From Basidiobolus meristosporus CBS 931.73 (taxonomy: Eukaryota; Basidiobolomycota; Basidiobolomycetes; Basidiobolales; Basidiobolaceae), in NCBI GenBank assembly GCA_002104905.1, contig MCFE01000878.1:1-28710 (forward strand): a stretch of 28,710 bases of DNA, written 5' to 3'. Shown here in pieces: positions 1-9,967 of this stretch. The position numbers and the translations under genes were made by a program. The notes below the pieces were generated by a model, which was not told the DNA's origin, did not search any database, and worked only from the letters and a program-made list of their open reading frames with translations. The stretch's first letter is position 1. Each line of letters opens with the position of its first letter.

Positions 1-2
1 TA

Positions 3-659
3 CAGTGGTACCACAACAAGATCAGGTCAGCTACTATGATGGGATGCTCTACAATCTCTACCTGGGATGAGTTTGTGTTGGAAATTCAGGATGCTTTTGA
101 ACCTCCACACCAGCAGACACTGCTAAGAAGGAAGTTAAAGACACTCAGACAGAAAGGAATGGTGCAAGAATACATCTATGAGTACAGATGTCTACTTGGA
201 CAAATTGAAAGAATGGACCCCTTGGATCAAGTTGAATACTTTATTGATGGGTTGAAAGAAAGAACTCGCAAGGAAGTCAATTACCGAAGACCTCAGACTA
301 TTGAAGAAGCCATCAAGATTGCCATTGACTATGACTCAGCTATGTTTGGAGTTAGGAAGCCTACAGTGACTAGTCAGAAAGGCTATAATCATTATGAAAG
401 AAGACAATCAGAAGCAGTACCAATGGAAATAGACGCTATGCAGAAGAATCCCTCCTCAGAAGAATGCAAGAAGAGAGGACTTTGCTTCAATTGCCACCAG
501 CAGGGACATATTGCAAAGTACTGCCCTCAGAGAAGAAATGGACACCAGCCAACAAGAACCTTCAACCATATTGAGTCCCATGAACACAATAATGAGGAAG
601 ATGAGCTTGAAGAAGACTTGGAACTCACCTTCCATATGACAGAAGAGTACTTGTCCTAA
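3..659 (+). CDS. gag: Gag polyprotein, partial, ending at an in-frame TAA
   Basis: Structural (capsid/nucleocapsid) protein that packages element RNA in cytoplasmic particles. The open frame enters from the left edge; the ATG at 36 is internal, since E2 shows about 108 codons upstream of this point. Visible parts are the C-terminal half of a retrotransposon Gag domain, with the segment reading [14 protein letters not shown], and a CCHC zinc knuckle of form CX2CX4HX4C (CFNC...H...C, about bases 483-524), then an acidic tail. The frame ends at TAA 657-659 where E2 has CAA (Gln), and pol continues immediately in the same frame. This is either a C-to-T nonsense mutation or, less likely, a readthrough arrangement. 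Confidence 0.92.
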   Translation, partial: QWYHNKIRSATMMGCSTISTWDEFVLEIQDAFEPPHQQTLLRRKLKTLRQKGMVQEYIYEYRCLLGQIERMDPLDQVEYFIDGLKERTRKEVNYRRPQTIEEAIKIAIDYDSAMFGVRKPTVTSQKGYNHYERRQSEAVPMEIDAMQKNPSSEECKKRGLCFNCHQQGHIAKYCPQRRNGHQPTRTFNHIESHEHNNEEDELEEDLELTFHMTEEYLS

Positions 660-3600
660 ATGACTTCAAACTCAGGGAAGTTATTGTACTTGAATGGAGT
701 AATCAATGGAGTACCTGCCAAGATCATGATTGACTCAGGAGCATCGCATGAGTACATGTCAGAGCAATTTGCTTTGAAAGCTGGAATCAACTCGGAACCT
801 ACCAAATCAACTTCAGTTTCCACAGCTGATGGGAACTCCCACATAATCAACCGTATTACCCAGCCAGTAAGAATGAAGATCAATGACTATGAAGAAGACC
901 TACAGGCTTATATATTTGGGAACTGCAAGTTTGACCTTGTACTTGGAAAAACCTGGCTATTTTGTCGTAATCCATCAATCAACTGGAGAACCCATGCTAC
1001 TCAGATCCAAAAAGACAACAAGACCTATGAGCTATTACCTGCCAGGCTGGATTTCAACTTGGTCAATTCCAGTGTGTGTGAGACAAGTGAACTTAGCAAG
1101 ACCCAGTTCTGTAGAGCACTTAGAAAAGGTACCGAGATGTTCCTCATGGCGGTATTACAGGAGGATTCCTCTACCCCAGCACCCCAGCAGGTCCAGACTC
1201 TCTTGAAGAAATACTCAGACGTGTTTCCAGATGAGCTTGTAAGCCTACCACCAGTCAGAGACGTGGATCATGCCATTGACACAAGAGATAGCCCTCCAGT
1301 GAGCAAGACACCTTACAGAATGAGTCCATTGGAATTGGAGGAAAAGAAGAAACAAATTGATCAGCTATTGGAGCAAGGATACATCAGGCCCAGCAAGTCA
1401 CCTTGGGGAGCACCAGTGCTTTTTGTGAAAAAGAAGGATGGAACACTTAGGATGTGCATTGACTACAGAGCCCTGAACTCAGTTACCGTCAAGAATAAGT
1501 ACCCCATACCTCGGATTGATGAGCTTTTGGACCAACTTAATGGAGCCACTATTTTCAGCAAGATTGACCTCATGTCAGGATACAACCAGATTAGGGTGAA
1601 ACCAGAAGATATCCCTAAGACAGCATTCAGGACCAGATATGGACATTACGAGTACTTAGTCATGAGTTTTGGCCTCACTAATGCCCCTGCAACATTCATG
1701 ACGCTGATGCAGACTGTCTTTCAGGAGTACTTAGACAAGTTTGTGATAATCTACCTGGATGACATATTGATATACAGCAAGACAGAAAAGGATCACATGG
1801 TGCACATTGAAAAGGTCTTGAAGAAACTAAGAGAGAACAAGCTATACGGCAAGCTAGCCAAGTGTGAATTCTTCAAGGAACACGTAGAATATCTGGGACA
1901 CATAGTGACTAGCACAGGAGTAACCTTAGACCCCAAGAAGGTGGAAGTAATCAAGAATTTGAAGCAGCCCCATAGCATATCAGAACTCAGATCCTTCCTT
2001 GGAATGGTTTCCTATTATTGGAGATTTGTCAAGTCATTTGCAAGTATTGCAGCCCCTTTAACTGATATCCTCAAGAAAGACAATACCTACAAGTGGGACA
2101 TAGCTTGTGAGACTGCCTTCCAGACACTAAAGAATGAACTTGCTAAGCTGCCAAGCTTAAGAATACCAGACTTCAGAAAAGAGTTCACTCTGTGCACAGA
2201 TGCTTCAGATTATGCAATTGGTGGAGTGCTGAGCCAAGAACACGAGGGAAAGGACTACCCTGTTGCCTTTGAATCCAAGAAACTGAACTCAGCAGAACAA
2301 AACTATCCAGTTCATGAGAAGGAGATGCTTGCTATAATACACTGTTTGAAGACATGGAGATGCTATATTGAAGGAGTCAAATGCACTGTGAAGACTGATC
2401 ATGCCTCCCTCAAGTATATATTTACTCAGAAGGTACTCTCTAGAAGAATGACAAGATGGAGTGAATACATTCAGCAATTTGACCTGGAGATTGTCTACTG
2501 TCCTGGAAAAAACAACACGGTTGCTGATGCCTTATCAAGATTAGATCAAGTTGCACAACTCAACTTGGTGCATGAATCAGATTGGCCTAGCCTATTACCA
2601 AAGTACTTGGAGGACCAAGCCATTCCTAATGAGGTGGATGAAGATATCAAGAAGATAATCCGTAATGAGGCCAGCAAATTTGTTGTACAGAATGAAACAC
2701 TCTACCAAATTGTTGATGGAAGCCCTATTGCCTATTGTCCTTATGTTGCTCGCCTGGATTTAATACATAAGCTACACAATGGATATGGACATCTTGGGAT
2801 TGAAGGAACCTATAGCCTTGTAAAAGCCAGAGCATGGTGGCCCAGAATGAAACAAGACATTGAGAAGCTAGTAAAAACATGCCCAAACTGCCAAATCAAT
2901 CAAGGCCAGCCACAAAGAATTGCCGAACTCTTCCCTTTGGAGCCTGTAAGACCATTTGAGAGATGGGGAATTGACTTTATTGGAAGACTGCCAACTACCA
3001 GGAAATGCAACCGTTGGATCCTAGTAGCAATTGACCATGCCACTAAATGGCCAGTTGCTAAAGCTGTACCAATAGCCAGTGAACAAGAAGTTGCAAGTTT
3101 CATTTACCATGAGATCCTGATGAAGTTTGGATGCCCTGTGGAGATCTTATCCGATAGAGGTGCAAACTTTATGGCAAAGACATTAGAGGCTTACCTGGAA
3201 ATGCAGCAGATCAGACACTTGAAAACCTTGGCATATCACCCCAGAACTAATGGAGTCACTGAGCGGTTTAATGGATTATTTGGAAAAATGCTGACCAAGT
3301 ATGCAAATGGAGTTGTCAGTAGATGGGATGAGTATATAGACCAAGCACTCTTTGCATGCAGAGTCAGAGTACACAACACCACCCAGCAATCACCATTTTA
3401 CTTAGTTTATGGATGTGAACCAAGGATTCCAGGAGATCTCACACAACCAAAGCTTACAGACACCTTAGAAGATGAACTCAGTCAGCCAAGTAGACACCAG
3501 CAACTGGAACAAAGACGTCAAGAGGCACAGACCAAAGTATCTCAAAGTGCAGAAAAGATGAAGCAGAGATTTGATAAGACTATAGCACCAGAAGCATTGA

Positions 3601-3848
3601 CAGTTGGGAACTTTGTATTGCTAAGAAACAACACTCGGAAGAAGTTTGAGCCACAATGGACAGGACCATTCAAGATCATCAGAGAATGTCCATTTGCAAC
3701 TTACCAACTGGTGGACAAACAAGGCAATATCCGGGAAGACTTAGTGCATAGGGACAGACTCAAGCTTGCAAGACTTGCTGATAATACTGAACCATCAAGA
3801 TATTGGTATCACAAGAAAAGAGATTCAGGAGAACCCTCTCAACTTTAG
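660..3848 (+). CDS. pol: Pol polyprotein: protease, RT, RNase H, integrase
   Basis: Open for 1062 codons in the same frame as gag, directly after its TAA; the ATG at 660 is simply the next codon, so use as a real start is uncertain. Order and landmarks: aspartic protease with DSG at residues 25-27; reverse transcriptase with SGYNQI near 306-311 and YLDD at 365-368 (catalytic D367/D368); RNase H beginning near D514 (TDAS) with HEKEML and TDHASL further on; integrase zinc-binding region with histidines around 702-711 and C741/C744; integrase core D772, D832, E868, i.e. D-59-D-35-E; then a C-terminal SH3-like region (VGNFVLL...WTGPFKI). Domain order RT-RNaseH-IN is that of Ty3/Gypsy. No chromodomain is visible. 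Apart from the upstream stop, no lesion is seen. Confidence 0.95.
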   Translation: MTSNSGKLLYLNGVINGVPAKIMIDSGASHEYMSEQFALKAGINSEPTKSTSVSTADGNSHIINRITQPVRMKINDYEEDLQAYIFGNCKFDLVLGKTWLFCRNPSINWRTHATQIQKDNKTYELLPARLDFNLVNSSVCETSELSKTQFCRALRKGTEMFLMAVLQEDSSTPAPQQVQTLLKKYSDVFPDELVSLPPVRDVDHAIDTRDSPPVSKTPYRMSPLELEEKKKQIDQLLEQGYIRPSKSPWGAPVLFVKKKDGTLRMCIDYRALNSVTVKNKYPIPRIDELLDQLNGATIFSKIDLMSGYNQIRVKPEDIPKTAFRTRYGHYEYLVMSFGLTNAPATFMTLMQTVFQEYLDKFVIIYLDDILIYSKTEKDHMVHIEKVLKKLRENKLYGKLAKCEFFKEHVEYLGHIVTSTGVTLDPKKVEVIKNLKQPHSISELRSFLGMVSYYWRFVKSFASIAAPLTDILKKDNTYKWDIACETAFQTLKNELAKLPSLRIPDFRKEFTLCTDASDYAIGGVLSQEHEGKDYPVAFESKKLNSAEQNYPVHEKEMLAIIHCLKTWRCYIEGVKCTVKTDHASLKYIFTQKVLSRRMTRWSEYIQQFDLEIVYCPGKNNTVADALSRLDQVAQLNLVHESDWPSLLPKYLEDQAIPNEVDEDIKKIIRNEASKFVVQNETLYQIVDGSPIAYCPYVARLDLIHKLHNGYGHLGIEGTYSLVKARAWWPRMKQDIEKLVKTCPNCQINQGQPQRIAELFPLEPVRPFERWGIDFIGRLPTTRKCNRWILVAIDHATKWPVAKAVPIASEQEVASFIYHEILMKFGCPVEILSDRGANFMAKTLEAYLEMQQIRHLKTLAYHPRTNGVTERFNGLFGKMLTKYANGVVSRWDEYIDQALFACRVRVHNTTQQSPFYLVYGCEPRIPGDLTQPKLTDTLEDELSQPSRHQQLEQRRQEAQTKVSQSAEKMKQRFDKTIAPEALTVGNFVLLRNNTRKKFEPQWTGPFKIIRECPFATYQLVDKQGNIREDLVHRDRLKLARLADNTEPSRYWYHKKRDSGEPSQL

Positions 3849-3849
3849 T

Positions 3850-3858
3850 AGGGGAGAA
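3850..3858 (+). promoter_or_regulatory. Polypurine tract of E1
   Basis: AGGGGAGAA directly precedes the LTR and follows the pol stop by one base. This is the expected plus-strand priming site for Gypsy reverse transcription. E2 has the altered form AGGAGAGAA at the same place. Confidence 0.85.
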
Positions 3859-4226
3859 TGTTATGATCTGCCGCTTGAATGTTTAAGTTAGATCAGTTTT
3901 TAGTCAAATCAATTAGTATATGTTTAGGTTATCAGTATATCAGTATTATCTATGAAATCAGTAGCATTAGTCAGCAAATGAATCAGCAGATCCTTATCAG
4001 ACAGAAATAGATATATTGAGTAGGATCTTATTGGGTGATGATGATGCAATCAAATGAGTCATCAGCCACAACCTACTTTAGGAAATACAATTAGTCAGCA
4101 ATTGATCTGGCAAAATGTATATAAGGAGCTGCTGGAACCTCAATAAAAATCAGTTCAAGTTTTAGTGAATACAATACTAGCTAAACTCCCTATTCCTCTA
4201 CAACTCTTATACCAAGACTTGTAACA
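3859..4226 (+). repeat. 3' LTR of E1 (368 bp)
   Basis: Starts TGTTA and ends TAACA, a 5-bp terminal inverted repeat. It matches the LTR at 17550-17917 with four differences. Internal signals are TATATAAG at 4118-4125 and AATAAA at 4142-4147, a plausible promoter and poly(A) signal. The sequence right after 4226 aligns with repeat copy B from about 4231 on. Confidence 0.95.
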
Positions 4227-4230
4227 CATG

Positions 4231-4990
4231 CACTGAAAGCAGGTAGCTGTCCAGGTTGGATGGTGACTTAGGCCCAGATACAAGTGGGACTACCATCAGA
4301 TTTCTGTTTTGATTCCAAACAATAAGCAGGAGGTCTAGGTTGGTGAGAATCACTGGCCTGCAGGATTTTTTAGTAGTGTACTTGTTTAATGAGAATTCAT
4401 GAGGTGCCAAGGCAAAGGTATGGTCTTATATACCTTCAAAATAGCCCTTGCTTCTTATCATTTTCATATTTGCCATCAAATATAGGAGAAATGTTTGTGC
4501 TTGATTGATACTGAGTGCAGTGCCTTGTAGCTTCCCAATATTTTTTGAGCTGCTTGAGCTTCTTTAGATGGGGCATTAATAGAGTATATCTGCAGTGTGA
4601 GCAGCATTTTCCTCCTAGGATGGTGGATTCCTGACAAGTTAGACACCTTGCAATGGAGGCATTTTTGGATGCAAATGCCATTTACCTGTCAACATACACT
4701 GGCATAAGAACCGTCTCTGGGCTATATGATGCCAGCCACATGATGGTTGTCCATATGTACTGTGTACTTGCTAAGTTGTATCCTGGAAGGATTTTAGCAA
4801 GAAGTAGTAGTAAATCCTCTAAGCCCCCACTACTGATAAATGAGTAAATATGCCACTTCACTAGCCACAACAGTGGATCATTCACCACTAGATGGATTTC
4901 TGGGCTCACTTAGCTCTGTTAAGTATCTTGAGCATTGTTTTTATGGGTATTGTTTAAATACATACTGGGATTTTGCTAGGCTTATGCAAG
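4231..4990 (-). pseudogene. tnp2-like (Transposase_21 type) transposase fragment, copy A
   Basis: Minus-strand open pieces separated by stops and frameshifts. Recognisable segments read from right to left: WLVKWHIYSF...LEDLLLLLAKI, then CLTCQEST with a CxxC pair, then KKSCRPVILTNLDL and NLMVVPLVSGPKSPSNLDSY. The last segments resemble the Transposase_21/tnp2 pattern of CACTA (EnSpm)-type transposases (a W/R-P-V-hLTNLxLP block, then GPKxPxxLDxFL). Copy B on the same strand preserves the same order, which supports genuine past coding. E1 inserted immediately after the LDSYL block, so the catalytic remainder is missing here. Family call is by motif memory and should be tested by profile search. 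Confidence 0.6.
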
Positions 4991-5102
4991 GGACAGCTTC
5001 CTCAAGTGCTTGTCACAAGCATATCTGAAATCTCCAAAAAAGTGGCATAGTACCATCTTATAGCTGCCAGTAAAGGACAAGAGGGCAAAAACAAATGGAG
5101 CA

Positions 5103-5456
5103 GTGCAGCATTTATCTTGGATAAGATCTAGTCCAGTACAAGAAGCAATTAATTGCATTAGCAGTACAAGATTTGACAGTATTAAAATCATGGGGCCTCC
5201 TATGCAGTCTGTTACAAGCAGTGCTGAAAGCTCCAGGCATGCAGTGAAGAAATGTCAGGTTGCCATGAGAGTGCCAGGAAGCAGGCAAAAGTGGATGAAC
5301 CAGTGCAGGATCCATATTGGAAGGCAGAAGGTACAATACAAGAAGTACTTGGTCAATGTAGCAGGGAGAGACTTGGTAGAAATACTTATTAAATGGTGGA
5401 ATTTGATGGAATTACTTGCTGAGTGTAGGGCTAGGCTTATTGTTAGTGCTGGGTAA
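5103..5456 (+). pseudogene. Fragment of the unrecognised divergent ORF (ORF2), copy A
   Basis: Open for 117 codons. Its C-terminal part (VEILIKWWNLMELLAEC) matches the C-terminus of the copy B ORF at about 13517-13560 (AEILIKWWILIKLLVE) and of copy C. A segment near the N-terminus (QHL...VQEAI) resembles two related segments in copy B near 12630 and 12836. The protein is not recognised. It lies on the opposite strand to the tnp2-like fragment, divergently arranged as in copy B. Confidence 0.5.
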
Positions 5457-5815
5457 AGGGACTTGTATAGGTCAATATAATTGGAAATTGAGGTATTACT
5501 GAAGTTTCAACAGAAATAGATTGATATGTTTGCACAAGAAGTAAGAGAGTTGGTTGTATCAAGAAGCATGCAATGTGAAAAAGAGGCAATAGCCAATCAA
5601 TGTGTACAAATGTATGTGGTGATAGAGTGTCTGGAATCAGAAAGTGAGAGAATTGGCAGAGAACAAATTAAAAGTTGACCAAGTTTTTGGTGAAATCTGG
5701 GGTGGATTACTTTGTGACAGTCTTTGCACAATGTCCTGACAGGATCAATGCCTCTTGGTCATGCAACTAAAATATTGTGACAACCTTTTGACAGCATGAT
5801 TACTTATTATTTCTC

Positions 5816-6799
5816 AGAGGGTACAGCCAATATTAATCTGATGGAGTTGAGCTTGGCTACTAGTGCAAGGGTCAGAGCATATTCAAGTTCATCTGTTTGA
5901 GAGTATTATTTGGACAAAAGTCTTGCTTTTAGTCTTTCAACTGTACCACCAGCCTTGTACTTTGTTTTAAAGTCCCATTTATATACAGTTGACTTTTGAT
6001 TGACTTGTACTATTACTCAGTCTCAAAGTTTGATTTTCCATCAGGAACTGATACTCCTCAGTCATTGAAGATCTCCAAATCTTTGTCTAAGGGCTATTTG
6101 CGACCCATTTTGCAGTCTGGGGCTCATCAATACATAGTGAATAGGCATAGACTAAATTTGTACCTTCATTGATAGAGTAATCTGAGCCATTTCTGGTCTA
6201 GTTGGATCTCCTGGCTTGTGGTACCAAAATACTCACTTCTAGGATATACCTGGGCACTGATTCAGGCTAAACCACAGTTGTAGAGTCTTCTGGAGTAAAA
6301 AATCTTTCACTGTTGTGCTCTGACTCAATTTTAACTACTGGCAAACATGAGATCTGATTTTTGTCATCATCCTGTGGCTTGATTAGTGAGAATGCTTATT
6401 TTTTGACAACACATCCCTGGACTTGATGAGCTTCTTTATTATGGTAATGTAGATCTGCCATGCTCACCATCATTGCAGTAGCTCAAAATATTCACTTTAG
6501 ACTTTATGGCTCAAGTTTCAACTAATTGCCAGGCAGTTTCTTGGCACATGATATACATTCAATTAATCTCAGATGTTCTGCACTTGGTTTGTATCTATAC
6601 CATGCCTCAAACAAGGTAGAATTACACAGTATTCTTTAACAACTTCCATTCCTAAGGTGTACAGCTGTGGCAACAACTTCCGCAAGATATAATGTAATGA
6701 TTCTTGATCATCCATCACAGATCTTGCCATCTTGAATAATGATCTGATTACCTGTCTGGCTACTCCATTTTTGTGTGGGGAGTATGGCACAGTAGTCTC
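5816..6799 (-). pseudogene. Ty1/Copia pol remnant (integrase end to start of RT)
   Basis: Minus-strand remnant. The integrase C-terminal motif VPYSPHKNGVA with following ARSVM lies at about 6720-6800. The RT entry region is marked by EEYQFLMEN near 6040-6060 and by YKAGGTVERLKARL followed by LALVAKLNSIRLIL at 5818-5960. These match the Copia signatures HTPQQNGVAERKNR, the W-x-x-AMxEE block and YKADGxVERxKARLVAKG...PVAKLxTIR. Several stops and frameshifts interrupt it, so it is inactive. The upstream end abuts an oppositely oriented LTR fragment; the downstream end abuts repeat copy A in the middle of RT. Confidence 0.75.
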
Positions 6800-6801
6800 T
6801 T

Positions 6802-6968
6802 AACTTGGCACCTGTACTCCTGAGGCTCTCTTAATAATGACCAAGTATTTATGTAGTTCTGCAGCAGGTATAAAACTGTATTGCAACTCAATAAATCAAC
6901 ATGTGAGTATCATGTAAATCTTTTAGATCTCTGTATCAATTTCTGCATATCTCTGTAATATTTCAACA
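6802..6968 (+). repeat. Copia-type LTR fragment
   Basis: Matches the 3' half of the solo LTR at 22946-23294 in the same orientation, from AACTTGGCAC to the terminal TATTTCAACA. Its orientation is opposite to the adjoining Copia pol remnant, so it is not simply that element's own LTR in place. Confidence 0.7.
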
Positions 6969-8419
6969 TATTTACCATGGAATATACAAATGGCAAAAGG
7001 TAGCAAAAGGAAATACTAGTTGGTAAATTGCTAAGGTAGCATTAAACAGTACTGCCTGTCACCTGCTGTACTGTTGCTGGAATGTCAACATATGTCATAT
7101 CAGTGCTGTCAAACTCCATCAAGTTTTTTCCATATAGAGCTTTTAAAAATACTCTCTGGTTGGGTCAGTGCAAATAAGCTTAGACCACAATAAGACTGCT
7201 AGAGTGCCATCAAAATTCTATTGTAGAACTGCCTAAACACTATTAAATTCCCTTAACTATATAGCAGAAAAATCAGCATAACACTTTTACAATCTCATCA
7301 TGACATTGTCAAGAAGGTCAGTGATTTCAGGAAGCCAGCATTGCAGCAGCCTTATTGCATAATTTTGATGGCTGATCCAGATTGTATCCACCTGCAAGAC
7401 AAGTATATTTTATAGGGTTAATAAGTGATCACCTTGTGTAGATAGACAAAAATGGGCCATAGTACTGAGTAAGTCATTTTAAGGCTGGTAAATGATTCAG
7501 TGTAAAGCACATTAAGTTTATTTGATTCTACAAATTGCATGATTAACATTCCATATATTTTCATGTATCCCATTATTATTTTGCAAAAACCATTCTGAAA
7601 CAATGATTTTGTCATATTAATGACAAATTACCCACCAGTCTGTAATTGAATAAGAGATCTGTCAGCAATGTGACCTGATCCATTACATTGTAATCCTAGA
7701 CACATCCTGTATAACATAAAGCAAAGTCAACAGCCACATTGGTTTCATATTGATTTCTTACTTAACCAGGTAAATGCTAATATACTGCTGTTCAAGCCTC
7801 AAATCTATCACTATGGGCCCAATACCCCATCCTAGCTCATATTTGTCAAAACACAGAAATATCAACCCCCAGCTCACCAATGAAGTTGGGACCCAAGAGC
7901 TGCTTAAGTTCTAGTTAAACAGGTTTAGCATGGTCAGTGAGTATGACAAGCCTGCATACATACATTTGGGCACCACAAGATGAAAGGCCTTAAATAGTAG
8001 GAAGCTATGTCATAAGTCTCAAGATTCAGATGCATGCATATGTATGTAAAAAGATTTACAATAGCTTGTTCCATTGTACCATGCTAGGGCATGTAGCTCA
8101 ATCCTTGGTAGTGAGAGCAATCAGACACAATGCTGTAGCTACCAGTAGACAGGGTTGCTCTTGGACAATCTTGCACACTATGCCACAATCTGACACCATG
8201 AAGTTGGCCTGGATGATTGCACAAAACTATAACTTTTCAGTCATGCACATAGTCAGATACCACTATTAATTCAGGTAAAATCTGGTATTTTGATATTTTT
8301 ATCTAATATAAAGTAAATAAACAAGTATCAAGCTCAAAACTATACTGACATTTGCCTTTCTGCTTATCATTGCTTATAGTAAGGCACAACAGTATGTGCA
8401 GAAACAACTTGATGCACTG
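6969..8419. other. No recognisable gene; CpG-free DNA
   Basis: Only short chance-length open frames are present and none shows a motif I recognise. The block 6683-8460 contains no CpG dinucleotide at all on reading each line and line junction. A tRNA-like box A occurs at 8092-8118. Probably old, decayed transposon DNA. Confidence 0.55.
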
Positions 8420-8790
8420 GCATGACCCTTGGCTGAGCTCAATGTGATGCCACTTGTTGACGCAACCTGGCCTGCTCTAATGGAATTGTATCTAATTGAG
8501 CAATTTGACAAGCTCTAGTAGTTATACTCTGAACTGTGCACACTAACATGACATGGGTCAACCTGGTGTATGGCACTATTGTAAAGGGTGTTGGCTTGGA
8601 CTGGAGTGACATGCACCAGCATGCTGGCATTACAGGGGATGGTGAGGAATCCAACAAGGCGTTCTGGTACAACCTGGACACAGTTGCTACAGTCTGTATA
8701 CCTTCTCTTGAAGCTCACATTCTTATTCCACATGGTATTCACTTACCCTCTGTCTAATTTTTTGGAAATATTCACTTAAGGATTCCTGTG
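8420..8790 (+). repeat. Repeat copy D (non-coding flank of the DNA-transposon family)
   Basis: Aligns with the reverse complement of about 24760-25090 in copy C. Shared blocks include GTTGAC(A/G)CAAC, the AAG(C/T)TCTAGTAGTT segment, and the GTCTGTA...CTCTTGAA segment near 8690-8711. Short open frames here are interrupted and coding status is unclear. Confidence 0.65.
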
Positions 8791-9967
8791 TTTATTGCTC
8801 TTAGAAGCCACTCAACTCTGATAATATATCACATGAGAAACTAGTCAATTGAGGCAAAAGCTTGTTCTAAGTCTCCTGTTGCAATTTAGGAAGTGATTAG
8901 GTTACAAGGAGCTTATCAAGTAATAGTGACAATAGTTGACTGTTATTTATATGTAAAGGGGATCAGTATTCATACCTTTGTAGAAGTAATACAGTTGTGA
9001 CACTAAGTAAGGAAGGTTTTGTATCATTTAGGAGCATTCTGTAACTGTTTCATAGTTAGTACATAATGTGTGGTAAAAAGTGTTCATTTTATCTTGGCTA
9101 TAAGGAAAAAATCATAGGATCTTAGATCCAAAGAAACTGGCAAAGTGGGGGTCTCATACTAGTCCTACATGAATAAGATTACTCTAGAATTGTTAAGTAA
9201 ACTTTCAGCTGCTGGATGATGCCAAACAGTCCAGCATTTCAACTTCTCCTTAGTTCCCAAATTTGTGGCATGTACAGACACTTCTGGTCTGTACTGCATA
9301 AACTCCCTTTACTCTCAGCTCATTCTAGATTTTGATACACCTATGAAATAAAACTTGCTCCTGCAGGTCAATCCAATCCAGATTAGCTATCAAGATCTTA
9401 TCAGGATACTGCTATAATACCAGCAGCTTGGAATTGATAACCATTCACACAGTCTTAGGATGGGATCACAATGGTGCTTGGCTAATTTACGGCCAAATAA
9501 AGTTAAGACATAACAGCGTTTGTGCAGTGTTTTGCCAAGTATGGGATGCATTGGCATGGTCTTAGCACTCTACAACTATTTGAGTGGATCTAGCCAGCTA
9601 GTACATATGATTGCATTATATGGCAAATAACTTAACAGTGATTTGATGGCCTCTTGTCAAGTCTCTAGTGGCATTATCACAGCAGTATGGTGGCCTATAG
9701 CTAGTTCTCTATAATGCTACTGTACTATATTACCAAATGGTATCTCCTTTTTCTACCACCCCTTGCCAAATTGATATGTTCCACTGTAAAGTAACCCCTG
9801 TTTTTTTGCTTACCTACCACCACCTTAGGTATTCCATTTAAAGTCTGAATCAAAAAATACTCTAGACTCCTGCTTTGCTAACCTTTACCTATGTGCACAC
9901 CTGCCACAATTGACATACATCTTCAACAGCCGTCCTCCATATGTCAACTCATCACAGCAGTGACAGA
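8791..9967. other. No recognisable gene
   Basis: No open frame with a recognisable motif on either strand. The part next to 9967 may include the decayed 3' end of the minus-strand transposase that ends at 9968. A few positions past 8790 resemble copy C weakly. Confidence 0.4.

Larger units (their letters stand above)
1..4226 (+). mobile_element. Ty3/Gypsy LTR retrotransposon E1, 5'-truncated by window edge
   Basis: Gag-pol followed by polypurine tract and 3' LTR. The window begins inside gag, at the point equivalent to base 18263 of E2, so the 5' LTR and about 290 codons' worth of upstream leader and gag are outside. Over the first 2.6 kb it differs from E2 at about 40 positions (roughly 1.5%) with no indel, counted by eye. 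The 3' LTR differs from the E2 5' LTR at four positions in 368. The element is therefore a recent insertion. It lies against sequence homologous to repeat copy B starting about base 4231, so it inserted into an older DNA transposon. Target duplication cannot be tested because the left end is missing. Confidence 0.95.
4231..5815. repeat. Degenerate DNA-transposon repeat, copy A
   Basis: Aligns by eye with copy B in two blocks: 4231-4990 with about 10660-11420, and 5385-5815 with about 13515-13960. Copy C on the minus strand (25500-25080) matches the second block. The stretch between the blocks is about 0.4 kb here and about 2 kb in copy B, so copy A has a large internal deletion or divergence. 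The left edge is cut by the E1 LTR and the right edge by the Copia remnant. Confidence 0.8.

Noticed and set aside
4207-4410. Minus frame crossing from repeat A into the LTR
   Set aside because: Only the part above 4231 is homologous to copy B; the end in the LTR is accidental.
7418-7615. 65-codon minus-strand frame
   Set aside because: AT-rich, no recognisable motif and no second copy; length is within chance.
8030-8269. 79-codon plus-strand frame
   Set aside because: No motif, and it overlaps the tRNA-like sequence; chance-length.
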